Assembly: GCA_964036275.1 (NCBI GenBank)
Contig: OZ038439.1
Location: forward strand, 11,302,904 to 11,366,903
Reading direction: 5' to 3'
Length of the DNA: 64,000 nucleotides
Source: Litoditis marina
Lineage: Eukaryota; Nematoda; Chromadorea; Rhabditida; Rhabditidae
Below, piece by piece: positions 35,801 through 47,000 of this stretch. How positions within the stretch are numbered: the first letter of the stretch is position 1; each line of letters begins with the position of its first letter. Below the pieces are notes generated by a model that saw only the letters and a list, made by a program, of their open reading frames with translations, had not been told where the DNA came from and searched no databases. The position numbers were made by a program, and so were the translations under genes.

Positions 35801-38800
35801 ATGATTTCCGATTTTTTCAAAACACAATTTTGAGTTTCCTGTCCTGTAAGCTAGAGGGAGGAAAAATCCTGTAAGCTAGAAAATAATCACCAATTCACTT
35901 GATTTCATTCGATTCAGAGAGGTTCTGCCCTCTATTTTTATGATAGAGTGAGTCAAATTTTTTTTTGAAAGCTGTTTGAACTATGACCCTACCGATCTCG
36001 AAAAGTGAATCCGGATTAGCTGGATCTCTTACCCGTAGGCCTGAAGCTGAAGCCGCTCAAGCTGAATTCGCGGTTTTTGGATAAAAAAGATCTTCTCTGA
36101 GACAACATCATGAAGTTACTCACTCTAGAAACTTGAGTTCCAAGATTGAAGAAGATTGAAGATTGGTGTTCTGCCAAGAATTGCACTGGTATGTGAAAAC
36201 CGGGATACTCGACCATATACTAGAAGTTAATTGAATAATCACGTGAAGTTAGCATTCTATTGTGAAATCTTGCACTTTGTCATTGTACGTTCCTGACTTC
36301 TCCTGTGTTTAACATGTTTCACGTGACTGTGCAATTGACTAACAGTATAAGCAACATGGTTTGCAGGACGCCCTATCCGACAGTGAGCCGGAGGACATTG
36401 AGTGGTCTTCGGAGGAAAAGGATGAGCGACTGGCGGCAGGGGTAACCAAGCTGGTACCACCCACCGAACAAACGGCAAATATGGTTAGTTTAGTTTGTCG
36501 GCAAATTGAACTTATTCGAGTAGAGCGATATAGAAGGATCATGCAGATCAGAGAGACGCAGACTGACTGTCTGAGACAGTCAGTGTCTCTGGCAGGTGCG
36601 AATTGACTGGGACCATCCGCGTAAGGGATGTAGAACACGGAAAATGTGGTTAGTTTATATATACTCTTCGTCACACCCATGTGGGAACCTACAGTAACCA
36701 ACTTCATTTTCTCTGATGTCTAATAGAGTTGAGCGTGACATAAACATGTATTTTTACAGATTCAAACCACGCCCTCGCGCAACCAACAGCAGCGTATCTC
36801 CCTGACGAGTAGTGTCCCGTTAGCGGGCGGGACCGGCCCTGCCCCTTTGGCCACCCAGCTGCCCCATTCATCCACTACGGGAAGTATATCGAAGAGAGAG
36901 GGAGGGGCAGGAAGTGCGAGATACAGCAGTGTCTCGGAGCAGGTGAGCAGTTTTTACTGGTTTTGTTCATGCTCGGGCTAAAAGAAAAAAAATTCGTGGA
37001 AAAAAGTGGTAAAGGATCATTTTGGGTCAAAATTTGATCTATTCGAATGGAAAATGGGATTCTTTTGAGAAAAGTTACAGGTAGTTTGGATTGTTGATCA
37101 AAGGGTCTTTATTTTACCGTTTCTTGGTAACCCGTTTTTCGGGTTACTGAATAGGTGACCTGAAAGTAACCAACATCCAAAATTCGGTTACCACGGGATA
37201 CTGACAATATATCGAAGAGAGAGAAAGACGGGTGGTTTGAGTGCCAGAGTGTTTCGGAGCAGGGCAGTGTGAACAATCAATCATATGTTCGGTGAAAGTT
37301 TGTGGTTTCATTCTTGTAACAGTAGTTTCTAAGTATGACGACCTCTATATTCCCATATCGTGTTTATTGTCGCACTGACGACTGACTGATACTGTATTCG
37401 TATTTAGTTGACCTCCATTCTGGCGTCGGAATCTTTTGTTCCGGGCCTCGCCCATTCCGCGCCCGTTTCCATCTGGCTATGCTCCCAGGAAGCTGCTCAA
37501 TTGACGTCACTCTCTGTACAAACAATCAACTGCACCAATGTGGTGGAGGTCAAACAGGCTATCGGACAGATCGTCGCGAAGATACATAATTTGTAAGTGA
37601 TTTGATGGGTATTGATTTTTTGTCGCCAAAATACATAATTTGTGAGTGATTTGATGGGTTATGCTTTTTTTCTGCTGTTCAGTGAACACAAAAAAAACCT
37701 CTGAACTGTGTTAATTGTTAAAACCCGAACTCTGAACTTTTGCGTATTTCAGCTGTAATTCCAACTCAACCGATCCGCCTGTGACCATTGTGGGAGTTAT
37801 CGGAGGAGATCGCCTCATTGGTCACGTGAGTTCACGTTTTCATTAATTTATTCCAAGTTTTTTTCTCGTTTTGTACACGAGCCTTGACTTTTACTGACAA
37901 TATACGTGCAGTCAAGTGAGTGAAATGGCATCTGATATGTGAAATGTCGGGAATCGGGATCCCCGTTTTCGCTGATGATCGTAGGTGGAGCGACATTGTT
38001 GTGCACAGAAATTTCTTGAAAATCAGGTGGTTCGGCTAATTTGTGAATGGGAAAACATACAAAGTTGAGAAGTTTGAGCGGCATTTTTTCGTTATTTCTG
38101 AAAATCAGGTGGTTCAAAATCAACATTTCATGAAGTGCTGATTAGAAAGGTGATCATTCAACAATGTCACCTCATTTGTGCTGAAGCTGACGATGAAATG
38201 ACAGGGACATTGACATGTCGACAGCTCATGTGATTTCTGTAGAAAATAGACCCCGTTCCAGAATCAAACACGTCAGACATTATAATTTTTCCTCAGAAAA
38301 TGAGCAAATTTTCCTGGTATTGTCCTGTTTTATATTTAACCTAATATTTTGGCAACTTTCCTAGGGTATGGTTATCATTAGCAACATTCATCTTGCAGGT
38401 TCTACGTGCCTACGTGGACTGCCTTCATCACAAATCGTCGAGCAATTGGCTACCGTATCTCAGATTCGCCATCATTCCGCCGCCTCATTCGCTCATTGGA
38501 CGACTGATTTGTGGTACGGTTTTGGATATTCTCCATACTTTCTCACTGATTTTGTAGGATGAGAAGTTCTCGGATGAGCTTTTGCCATAACATACCCTAA
38601 ATGCCTCAGAGTTGTGACTTTTTCAAACAGGGGGGTTTTGCCTCTCCCCCTCAGCCATTGTAAGGGGGTTTTGCCCTTAATTTAGAAAATCGCTAAATCA
38701 GACAATTTTTGAGGGGGGGGGGGGGGGTTCGCCCAAATCTTCGGACCAAAAACAGGTTTTTTTTTCTCAAAACGCTGAGCATTTAGGGTATGTGCCATAA

Positions 38801-41800
38801 AAAATATATTTTGTTCGGAAAAATGCTCGTTGAAATATTTACAGAATGATGTGTTAAGTATTTCTTAGCTTATTTGCTATATTTCCGAAATACTGTTGCG
38901 GTTACGTCATGAAGTGTAGGGATCGCTTAGGGGAACACTATACTTGTCGTTCTCATCCCCATCGGCTATGTTTCTCGTTTGTTTATCTCTCTTTCGATTT
39001 GTAGTTTGTCCTGGTCTTCTTTAGGCCAATTCTACAACTAACCGGGTTTTTAGGTAACTTAACCCTTTTTCGGTAACCTATTTTTGAGGTTACCTTGGCA
39101 GGTAACCTGAAAGTAACCTGAAACTAAAATCCGGTTACCGTTCAAACTAACGGTAAAAAACACATTTTGCGTTAGAAAAACAGGTAACCGGTTTTTCATT
39201 TTAGGTTACCAACAGGTTACCTACTGAGATAACCTGAGAATTAGGTTACCAAAAAAGGGTTAGGTTACCTAAAAACCCGGTTAGATAAAAAATTCACCTC
39301 CTCTTTACTGTGCCACAACTAGATACACACTACAATCATTCACTTGGTTTTTAGGCGTTGAACCCGTGCTGGACCAGCTATCGCGCGATATTTGGGAGAA
39401 CTGGGCTGAATTGTCGCCTGCGGACATTTCCCAGATTAACGAACGAATGGAAAAATGGGGAACGAATCCCCGATCCGAAACGGCCGTGCATCTTCCCATT
39501 GGAGAGGCACTGCTGCAGTTGTCGGAGACACAGGAGGTACGATAGGGGGTTTCATAGATACGTGGGTAGTTACAGTAATCTGGGTGACTCATAGCAGTAC
39601 TTTGTGACCATTTCACTAATAGGGACCTGTTTTTCGTTTCAAATTCGAAAAACGGGCTACTTTTTCCCCAATATTCGAGAAAACGGCTACTTTTTCTGGT
39701 TGGTGTTTTTGATGTAATGTCATGAAAATGGACGTGTTTACTTGCAACAGGGTGCCTTTGAAGTTTAGTCGGACCTTGACTGTGCACGCCGAAAATGGTG
39801 GTGTTGCTCATAAACTGGAAGAGGCTGGGTTTTCATACATGATAGGACTTTGAACTGGATGTCTCTTCTTAGCACCAGCACCAGCATTATGAAAAATTTG
39901 AATTAGCACGCATGCATTTGAATGGCGTTCCTATTTCAGTAGGTGCAAGTTGTTATAGAGTGGAGTTACAGTGTCGGTGAACTACAGTTTGTAGTTTGTA
40001 TTGTGATTATCGGTTTTCAGTCTGAATCCGGTTCGGTGTTTGTTCCGTTCTTGGCCGAAGTTCGTGTAGGACAACAGGAGGACGAGAATTCAGACGGAGC
40101 CTCCCCGCGACTTCTCCAGGAAGACCTCCCAGAGAGACCACCCACGAAGGAAACGATGACCTCACAACAGGGTGAGTTAGTTTATGTTGATCAATCATGG
40201 GGAGGATGGAAGATAGGCCAAAAAGTCAAGGAGGGGGGTCGTGTTTGATCCTAGAAGGATCGAAAAGTGCATGGTTTCAGCAATCACAATTTTGCCCATT
40301 ATTGTTAAAGGGACCAGAGTAAAAGGGCTTCCAGGTCTGTAGTAAAGTGATACTTTGGTGAACGTACATGAATAGCTTCCTAAATTTATAATCCATTTTG
40401 TTCAATCCACTACTGCAAAGGAAGACGTTTTGATGAAAATATGATATTTATGATGATCACCGCCTCGAAACTACGCGAAGTGAAATAATGAATGGAATGC
40501 ATTTTTTTCCAGGTCCCCTGTCTATTTCGGTATCGTCAAATGCGGCTGCGGGGGGGAGTTCGCCCCCGTGTAGTCCGTACAACAGATCGGCGGGAGACGC
40601 GAGGGAGATGAATGTCGAGTATTGGGTCGCCAAGGAGGGGGTTAGCAAATTTATTTAGTATATTATATTCATAAGTATGTTTATATTTTCACACAACACC
40701 GGGGAAAGTTGTGCCCTCCCCGCGTGGTAGTTTGATCTTCAACCCGCCTTTAGTTTTAACATAAAATTACGGGGGTGAAGAGTGGAGTCCTCGATATTTG
40801 ACCAAGTAGAACAGTGGTAGACCGGTAGGCACAGTATGAGTTTGATGTTGATCAATATACAACATTGATTAATTGGTGAATGAAAACGAAAACCGTACTT
40901 TTCATGTAACATGTAACGATATGATATGACTTATAAACGGGTTTGTTCAGGAGAACGTCACGGCTCCCACGGTTTCGTCTACGTCCACCACCCCGAATGC
41001 AAAAAAGGACGCCGGAAAGGGTTCGATGAAGACGGCGTTCAGGAGTCTCATGATCACACGGTTGGTCCGGTTATTGATTTGTTAAAGGTGGTCGGTCAGA
41101 AAGGAAAGTCAATATGAAAGATCTGCTCGAGAGAAATTGATTGATACCTTTCTTTATTCAAACTGACAAACCGTATTTGCATACGGTTCACATGTTTTAG
41201 TCAGTTTTGGCGCGCGCAACCTTATGTTTAGGTACCCCGGGGTACCTAAACTCGACTCGACTGGGAAATTTCCGAGAAACGAGAAAACTCGATTTTTCCA
41301 AAACTTGTAATTTTGAACTTTATTAACAACCGTATTGCGTGCCCACGCACTGAATTCTATTTCATGACGTATTCTAGTTAGTGTTTCGTTCATATTACTG
41401 TATTTTCAGTGGTTTCCACCAATCGCTTCTCTCGCTGTCGTTCGTTAAGGAGAAACGGAAGGACAAAATGCTCCAGAAACTGGGCATGAAGAAGGGACAG
41501 GTGAGAGTTTTCACCGTTTGAAAAGATTCGGTCGAGATTCGTATTCTCTTTCTCGGATAAGGATAATAGGTGATGTTGCACAAAAACGTGTGTATTTTCG
41601 TTCTATCTAGCGCCAACTTCGTGGTTTGCATCGAAAGATTGTGAATGGAAAATAATATTATAGGTATTGATGGTTTATTTGAGTGGCGACGTTTCGGCGG
41701 ATTCGCCGTATTCAGAGCCTTTTTCCACACAGAGTGTGTAGAGGAGAAATAAAGAGACCATAATGTAGTGTTCCACCACAATAGAAGGTCTGTTTGCGAT

Positions 41801-42307
41801 TGGACACGCGAATTTCCACAATGAATATCGGTAGGTGCCATTGGGTGAATATTAGAAAAAATGAGGGAAAAGCGGTACACTTCTTTATAATTTTTCTTTT
41901 CAGAAATCTGACGTGGATTTCTCGCCCGTTCAAATCACCAGAGTCACTCGTCTATTGTGCAGTGGAACCGGGAAACACAGCGAGTTAAATGGTTAGTATA
42001 ATATTCGATATTTGTCGGACATATTTTAGCGTAAAAATTAGCAAATTCAGCTGGTGAAAAACCTGTGGCCATTGTTTGAGTTTTACTGTTTGAAAAATGA
42101 ACTTATTTCACCATTTGTGTGAACGGTAGTTGTGTTTATTCAAGTTGTATTTTATTTTTGTTAGAAAATAAACATATTTCCATTTCAGTGTGTGTGGATG
42201 GGAGTTCCTTCCACGGGGTCCGCTATTTCCAGACGTCTGCTCAATGGCAGACCCACATCAAATCATTTCCGGTCTCGATGCCCGCCCCGGGCAACATGCA
42301 GGCATGA
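29819..42307 (+). CDS. pacs-1: phosphofurin acidic cluster sorting protein (PACS)
   Basis: Cytosolic adaptor that binds acidic-cluster cargo and helps sort membrane proteins between trans-Golgi, endosomes and other organelles. Twenty-two exons join in phase to 831 aa: 29819-29898, 30297-30381, 30779-30871, 31431-31539, 32721-32816, 33234-33340, 33616-33701, 34603-34696, 35105-35201, 35688-35794, 36367-36483, 36760-36942, 37408-37592, 37753-37825, 38399-38513, 39355-39536, 40021-40171, 40513-40640, 40951-41060, 41410-41500, 41904-41991, 42189-42307. Residues 1-160 match the cargo-binding region: [78 protein letters not shown] central acidic/Ser-rich linker ([25 protein letters not shown]) resembles a CK2-regulated region. 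The C-terminal half has the family-specific block: [34 protein letters not shown] and VEYWV. Introns hold at least seven hairpin repeats. Confidence 0.93.
30433..30560. repeat. hairpin MITE, family 1, copy c
   Basis: In intron 2 of the PACS gene. GATTATGTGGACCAATCCCG on the left, GGGATTGGACCACATAATCG on the right, with AAACTGCAATTG / ATTGCAGTTT in the middle. Confidence 0.9.
31068..31213. repeat. hairpin element with GTGGCCGTATTCACCAAT ends
   Basis: In intron 3 of the PACS gene. Ends are perfect inverted repeats of 18 bases: GTGGCCGTATTCACCAAT and ATTGGTGAATACGGCCAC. Further inner arms are CGGGAAGCTnnnnnACCTTCCCG-like. No second copy is seen in this window. Confidence 0.8.
31588..31822. repeat. 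element with CATACACCGCCAA ends, copy 2
   Basis: In intron 4 of the PACS gene. Left GCCCATACACCGCCAAAGCC, right CTTGGCGGTGTATGATTAGG. Contains GGGTCGCGAG words. A fragment of the same family, with CTCGCGACCCC and GTCTTGGTGGTGTATG, lies at 31950-32115 in the same intron. Confidence 0.75.
32544..32653. repeat. hairpin MITE, family 1, copy d
   Basis: Shorter copy in intron 4 of the PACS gene: AAGAAGGACGATTATGTGGA on the left, TGGTCCACATAATCTTCC on the right. Confidence 0.85.
35228..35349. repeat. hairpin MITE, family 1, copy e
   Basis: In intron 9 of the PACS gene, 26 bases after exon 9. Left AGAAGGACGATTATGTGGAT, right GATTGGTCCACACTATCGTC. Confidence 0.85.
35528..35638. repeat. hairpin MITE, family 1, copy f
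   Basis: In the same intron as copy e, ending about 50 bases before exon 10. Left GCAGAACGATTATGTGAACC; the right arm is shortened to AAACGTCCTTCTTTAAC. Confidence 0.75.
37985..38170. repeat. hairpin element related to 4288-4490
   Basis: In intron 14 of the PACS gene. Left GAGCGACATTGTTGTGCACA, right TCATTCAACAATGTCACC. Confidence 0.55.
38711..38730. repeat. poly-G tract
   Basis: A run of about 16 G in intron 15 of the PACS gene, near other GGGG(T)TTTTGCC words. Confidence 0.7.
39025..39298. repeat. GGTAACC-rich palindromic element, copy c
   Basis: Full-length copy in intron 15 of the PACS gene, ending about 55 bases before exon 16. Left GGCCAATTCTACAACTAACC, right AAACCCGGTTAGATAAAAAA. 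Nearly the same internal words as 9063-9331. Confidence 0.85.
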
Positions 42308-44065
42308 GCAGGTGGGCATATAGTCCTTCTCATTCCTACTGCGACTCCCACAGTGATTTACTAAATTTTTGCGTTTTTGCATACAAAACTAGTTTTGAAC
42401 TATTTTGGAGGTTATCGTATTCTGGAAGTTATCGTGATGTTCCAGGGAAAATGAGAAATTCTTGAATATCATACACATCACAAATGGTGTATGATCAGAG
42501 GTAAAATACCCCGTCAAAATGACACGGACACACACTCATTTTTGGTATCTTTCTGGAACTAACGATTTTTTTAGAAGTGAAAATTGCTAGAAAAAGCAAT
42601 AAGCGAGACTAATAATCACTCTTGCAGAGGTATCAAAACCATTTTTAGTGTTACGCACGATCATTTTAGTTGCTCTGACATTCAACTGTTTTACCTATGT
42701 GTATGATTTTACAATGTTGAGTCCGTCTTTCAACCAACGTTTGTTACACCAGAAATTTTCGTGTTCGATCCCGAAATCATACTACAAAATGGTGTACAAA
42801 ATATTTTTGGCAACAGTGATGTTTTCATTAGGAAGGAAGCCCTGCAGGAGTCAGTAAAAAGATTAAGTAGAAAATCTTCCAGAACGTTTCCGAGTTCCGA
42901 GCCACAGATTTAGAGGGATTTTCAGCACAGAACGGAAAATTCCGCTCTTTTATTCATTTTGTAAATTGTAATGTTGACAGATTGTACAGTTGTACTTATT
43001 TTGTGTAAATACTTATTCTATTTGCTTGATCTAGCCACTACTGATTAGCGAGTGCTGTTGAATTTCTGTTGAATGTTTATCTAGTTTTCCAGCTTTCATT
43101 TTACCGAATAGTATTGATTGCCCATATTTTGTGCTTTTAGTCGTCCTCAGTTATCCATGAGCTTTTTTATTTTTTTCGGTAGATTTTCTAGCTTTTCTTT
43201 TAGATTTTGGCTGATTCTTGCTATCATTTCACGTGTAAACATGACGTCTTCTATGTGAAAATTAACATTTTTGGTAATTTTGATCATTTTCATGATTAGT
43301 AGAAATTCTACGTGAAAATTGCATTACTAATCTTTGCATAACTTGATTGAGCATAGTTTGTATGTAATAAGATTTGGTTAATTCTAGCTTTATACGTTAC
43401 CAGCTTCCATGATTGACATTTGACGAGTTTGTAGGACCACATAAATGTAATATTTACATTTATTTCAATATTGTTAGAATAAGTTTTGGTAAACTACTTA
43501 TGTCTAGTTGCATGTATTTTTTTGGTGCTTTCTTTATCTTTTCTGCTTAATACCAGCATTTTATCTAAATCGATTCTTGTCATTTTAACATTCCTAATCT
43601 TGCTTTCGATGAGTTTTGTACATGCATAATACATTGACACCGTGTTTTCAGTAAATGTTTTTTTGATAATCTTGGAAATATATAAAACATGTTTACAAAA
43701 TATATGACATAAATTAACAAAATGCGTTGTTTATTATATGGCCCAAAACAGTTTGTAGTATAGTTGAGTCATAATTTCATTTAGAACTTGGATATTTAAT
43801 TTTGAGAGTAATTTTTGTAGATTGATCGCGGTATGAACACAGCAGAAAGTGAAAGATACAGTATGCCTGGGTAGTTTGGACTGATGACGACTATGTACTG
43901 TGATTATTCGGTCAAAGTGCTCATAGCAATTTGGTATGAGTGAGCCCTAATTTGTAGTTATGCATTTGACTTCTATTGCGCTTACATAGTTTTACAATTG
44001 CTGAAAAAAAAGAAATTAAGATATATAGCGTAGGCCGGCGTATTTTAGACGGGCGGCAACTATAA
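42308..44065. other. convergent intergenic region, no gene seen
   Basis: Holds the 3' UTRs of the PACS (plus) and guanylate cyclase (minus) genes. A fragment of the CATACACC element lies at 42430-42500, and a worn minus-strand fragment of the SINE-like element (complement of CTTTCTGCTGTG, then ACAGTATGCC) lies near 43838-43905. The rest is T-rich without coding signal. Confidence 0.5.
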
Positions 44066-47000
44066 TTATTCGGTCAACATTTGCTCTTGCTCGTCCGGTG
44101 TGAGGAGCCAGTGCGTTTCCACAGCTCCCTTGCCCTGAAAATATCCCTTTGAAGTACGGAAATCAACTGATAAATTTTCTAGAGAAAGCTCAACTCATGG
44201 AAATATATGTCAAGAAGCACTTGTCTTTCGGGAAGTTTTTCTATAGACCAGATATGTACTATCAGAAAGTGATAACGATACCTAGAGTAACATTACATAT
44301 ATATTCTCGTGTTGAAATGTTTTCGCTAGGGTTCGAGAGACTGGTGCATCTGTAGCTGTAGGTTCGCATCAAGTGGATACTGTACATCTAGCTAAAAACT
44401 ACTGTGTTTGTAGTTTGATCCCTGTTAAAGTTTCGGTCGCAGTTCATGAAGTGTGCTGATCAAACTACAACTTAGTCCCTATAGCAAACGCACCTTGACA
44501 ATAACTTCTCCGCGTGGTTCGGTACGGTATCCGCCAATTACGGACGTAAGAAAGTTCATGGTTTCCGTTGAAATGTGTACACGGCCGGCTGAAATATAAT
44601 CTTTTTTTCTGGAATCTAAAGACTATTTTCAGTGGAACGTTTGAAAAAAAGCATTCTCAGGAAACAATATATTTAGTCTGAAACCTGAACCAAACAAGAA
44701 ACATCAGAGTACGTATGCTAGAAGATCTCAGCACCTTCATCCCATCCTGCGTCTCTCGCTTTGTCTCACTATTTCTCATCTCTTACATCCCGGCGGGATG
44801 TAAGAGCATAGAAATAGTGTATGTTTCAGGAGACACAGGATGGGATGAAAGTGCCGGGATCTTCTAGCATACGTACACAGAAGGTGGTACAGTTTGAGAT
44901 CAAACAGAGTACGCCACTTCTGAACACAAATACGAGGGTCACCCTGGGATGGGCAGGCCAAGATGAGCATTTCTTATCCTTTAGCTGTGTCTGTAGGTCT
45001 GTAGTGGGATCCTGATGCGGTTTTGAGGTTATTCGAAAAGTCCGGTATACTCTGTTTCACCAATCTATGTCCTTCTACAGTAATCCGTCAAATATTCAGC
45101 AGGCTTTTTCTAATCAACAATACTTTAGTTAAATTTCAAACATTCAGAGCTTGTAGTAGTAAAGGTGCTAAAAACACTACAAAAGTTTGCAGAGAACCCA
45201 AAAACGCCCACGTACCAAACTTTGACCTGGAAGTTTAAGCATACTACGGTAGAGGGTTATAAGTGGGTGGAACAAACTATATATGCGGGCATCAAACTAC
45301 ATTTTTTAAAGTTCTTCCACCCACTACAGGTATGGACGCATCGTTGGAAGTATTATACTCAGTTTCACCTTGATTGATCGAAGAAAATATAGGTTGCACT
45401 TCATATAATCTGTTCCACCAGTCGATGTCCTTCTACAGTAATCTGTCGAATATTGGAGAGGCGTTTGCCAATGTCTAATTCATTATCTTGGTTTGGAACT
45501 CTCAGAGTTTGTAGTAATGCGCGTGCAGAAAACACTTCCGAAAACTGGAGAAAATCCAAAACAATCAACATACCAAACTTTTACGTGGAAGTTTGCGCAG
45601 ATTACTGTTGAGGGTTATAAGTGGGTGGAACAAACTATAGTCACTCACGTTTTCCGTTGCTTTCCATTCTGCTGGCTGTATTAACGGAATCTCCGAAAAG
45701 ACAGTATCGGGGCATTGTTATTCCAACCACGCCAGTCACGACCGAACCTAGATTGAACGTTTTTATTCTCAACAGAATATGTGGGGGAAACTTTTTCTGT
45801 TTTGCTAAGTATTTTATGTGTGCTAAAATCTTGGGAAACTATGAGCTATGAGTTGTGTTTCATTCAAGTTTTCGAAGAGCTTTGGAAATGGTGGGTACAC
45901 CTGATTCTCGTTTAAAGTATGTGTAAATTTATAGTCACCTGTGTGAAGTCCAACCCTGATATTGATCCGTTCCTTCGGCAGATGCGCGATGCGGAAAGTT
46001 TTGATGGCGCGCAGCAGCGCGAACGACATTTCTGCCACCTCCTTTGCGTGCTGATTTCCGTTTCTGTGAGGCAGTCCAGAGACACATAAGTAACCGTCAC
46101 CGATTGTCTCCACCTGAAAATAAAGAACATTGGTCCGTAGGGTCCACTTTTTCACATCAAGCTCATACGGTGTTTGCGGTTCGACCCCGTTAGTTCTCGT
46201 TCGAAGTTCGTAGATTCGTAGACCTGTATCGCGGTCAAACTAGTGAAATGTGGTCACTCTTCATATTGGTCTGCTTCACGAGAAGCAGATTAGATGAGGT
46301 CATTTTGTACTAATCTACTGTGTTTGTAACAGCGATGTTTTCAATACCAAACTACAACTGCTATTGGATACCATGTAAAAAGTCTCTCCTGAGGTATAAC
46401 TTCAACTTCAAATATACTCTTTTAAAGGTCAGAAGAATGCGTGAAGTGACTGACGTAAGGTTGGAAAGGTACAACTTTTTGCACTTCTCGAGCTCAGAGA
46501 TTTTAAAGTTTTTCGTTAGATTTTGTTTGAGCATAATAATCACCTCACCATCTAATTACACAGAGACGGTGTCATAAATGTACATTTGAGCACTATTCGA
46601 TATAAAGTGTGACCTATTCGTAAAAAAGAGTGTGAACTAGGTGCCAATTAGATTTTTTAACGAACTTTATGAGATATAGACCAGATTCTTGCAGTGTCAA
46701 GAAGTCTTAAATGTCATAGTTCGTCTGCCAAAGTTCCCTATGAACAGACCCAACACACCTTTATTTTGTTATTTACACGCTTCAACTAAAACTTGTCTAC
46801 ATAACTTAACCTATTGAAATCCATTACAATTAATTATTGTTCAATTAATTAAAAGTTCAATTAATTACTCCATCGAACTTCGAGGTTTCACAGGCTATTG
46901 AATTCATTTTTTCGATGTGAAATGAGAATCAAAAATGACACAGGCTGAGACAGGTTGTGTCAACATCTGTTGAGGAGCACAAACTGGTCAAAACCAGGAA

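Noticed and set aside
46320..46577. Small plus-strand gene of 85 codons
   Set aside because: No signal peptide, no splice partners and no recognised motif; it lies in an intron full of repeats.
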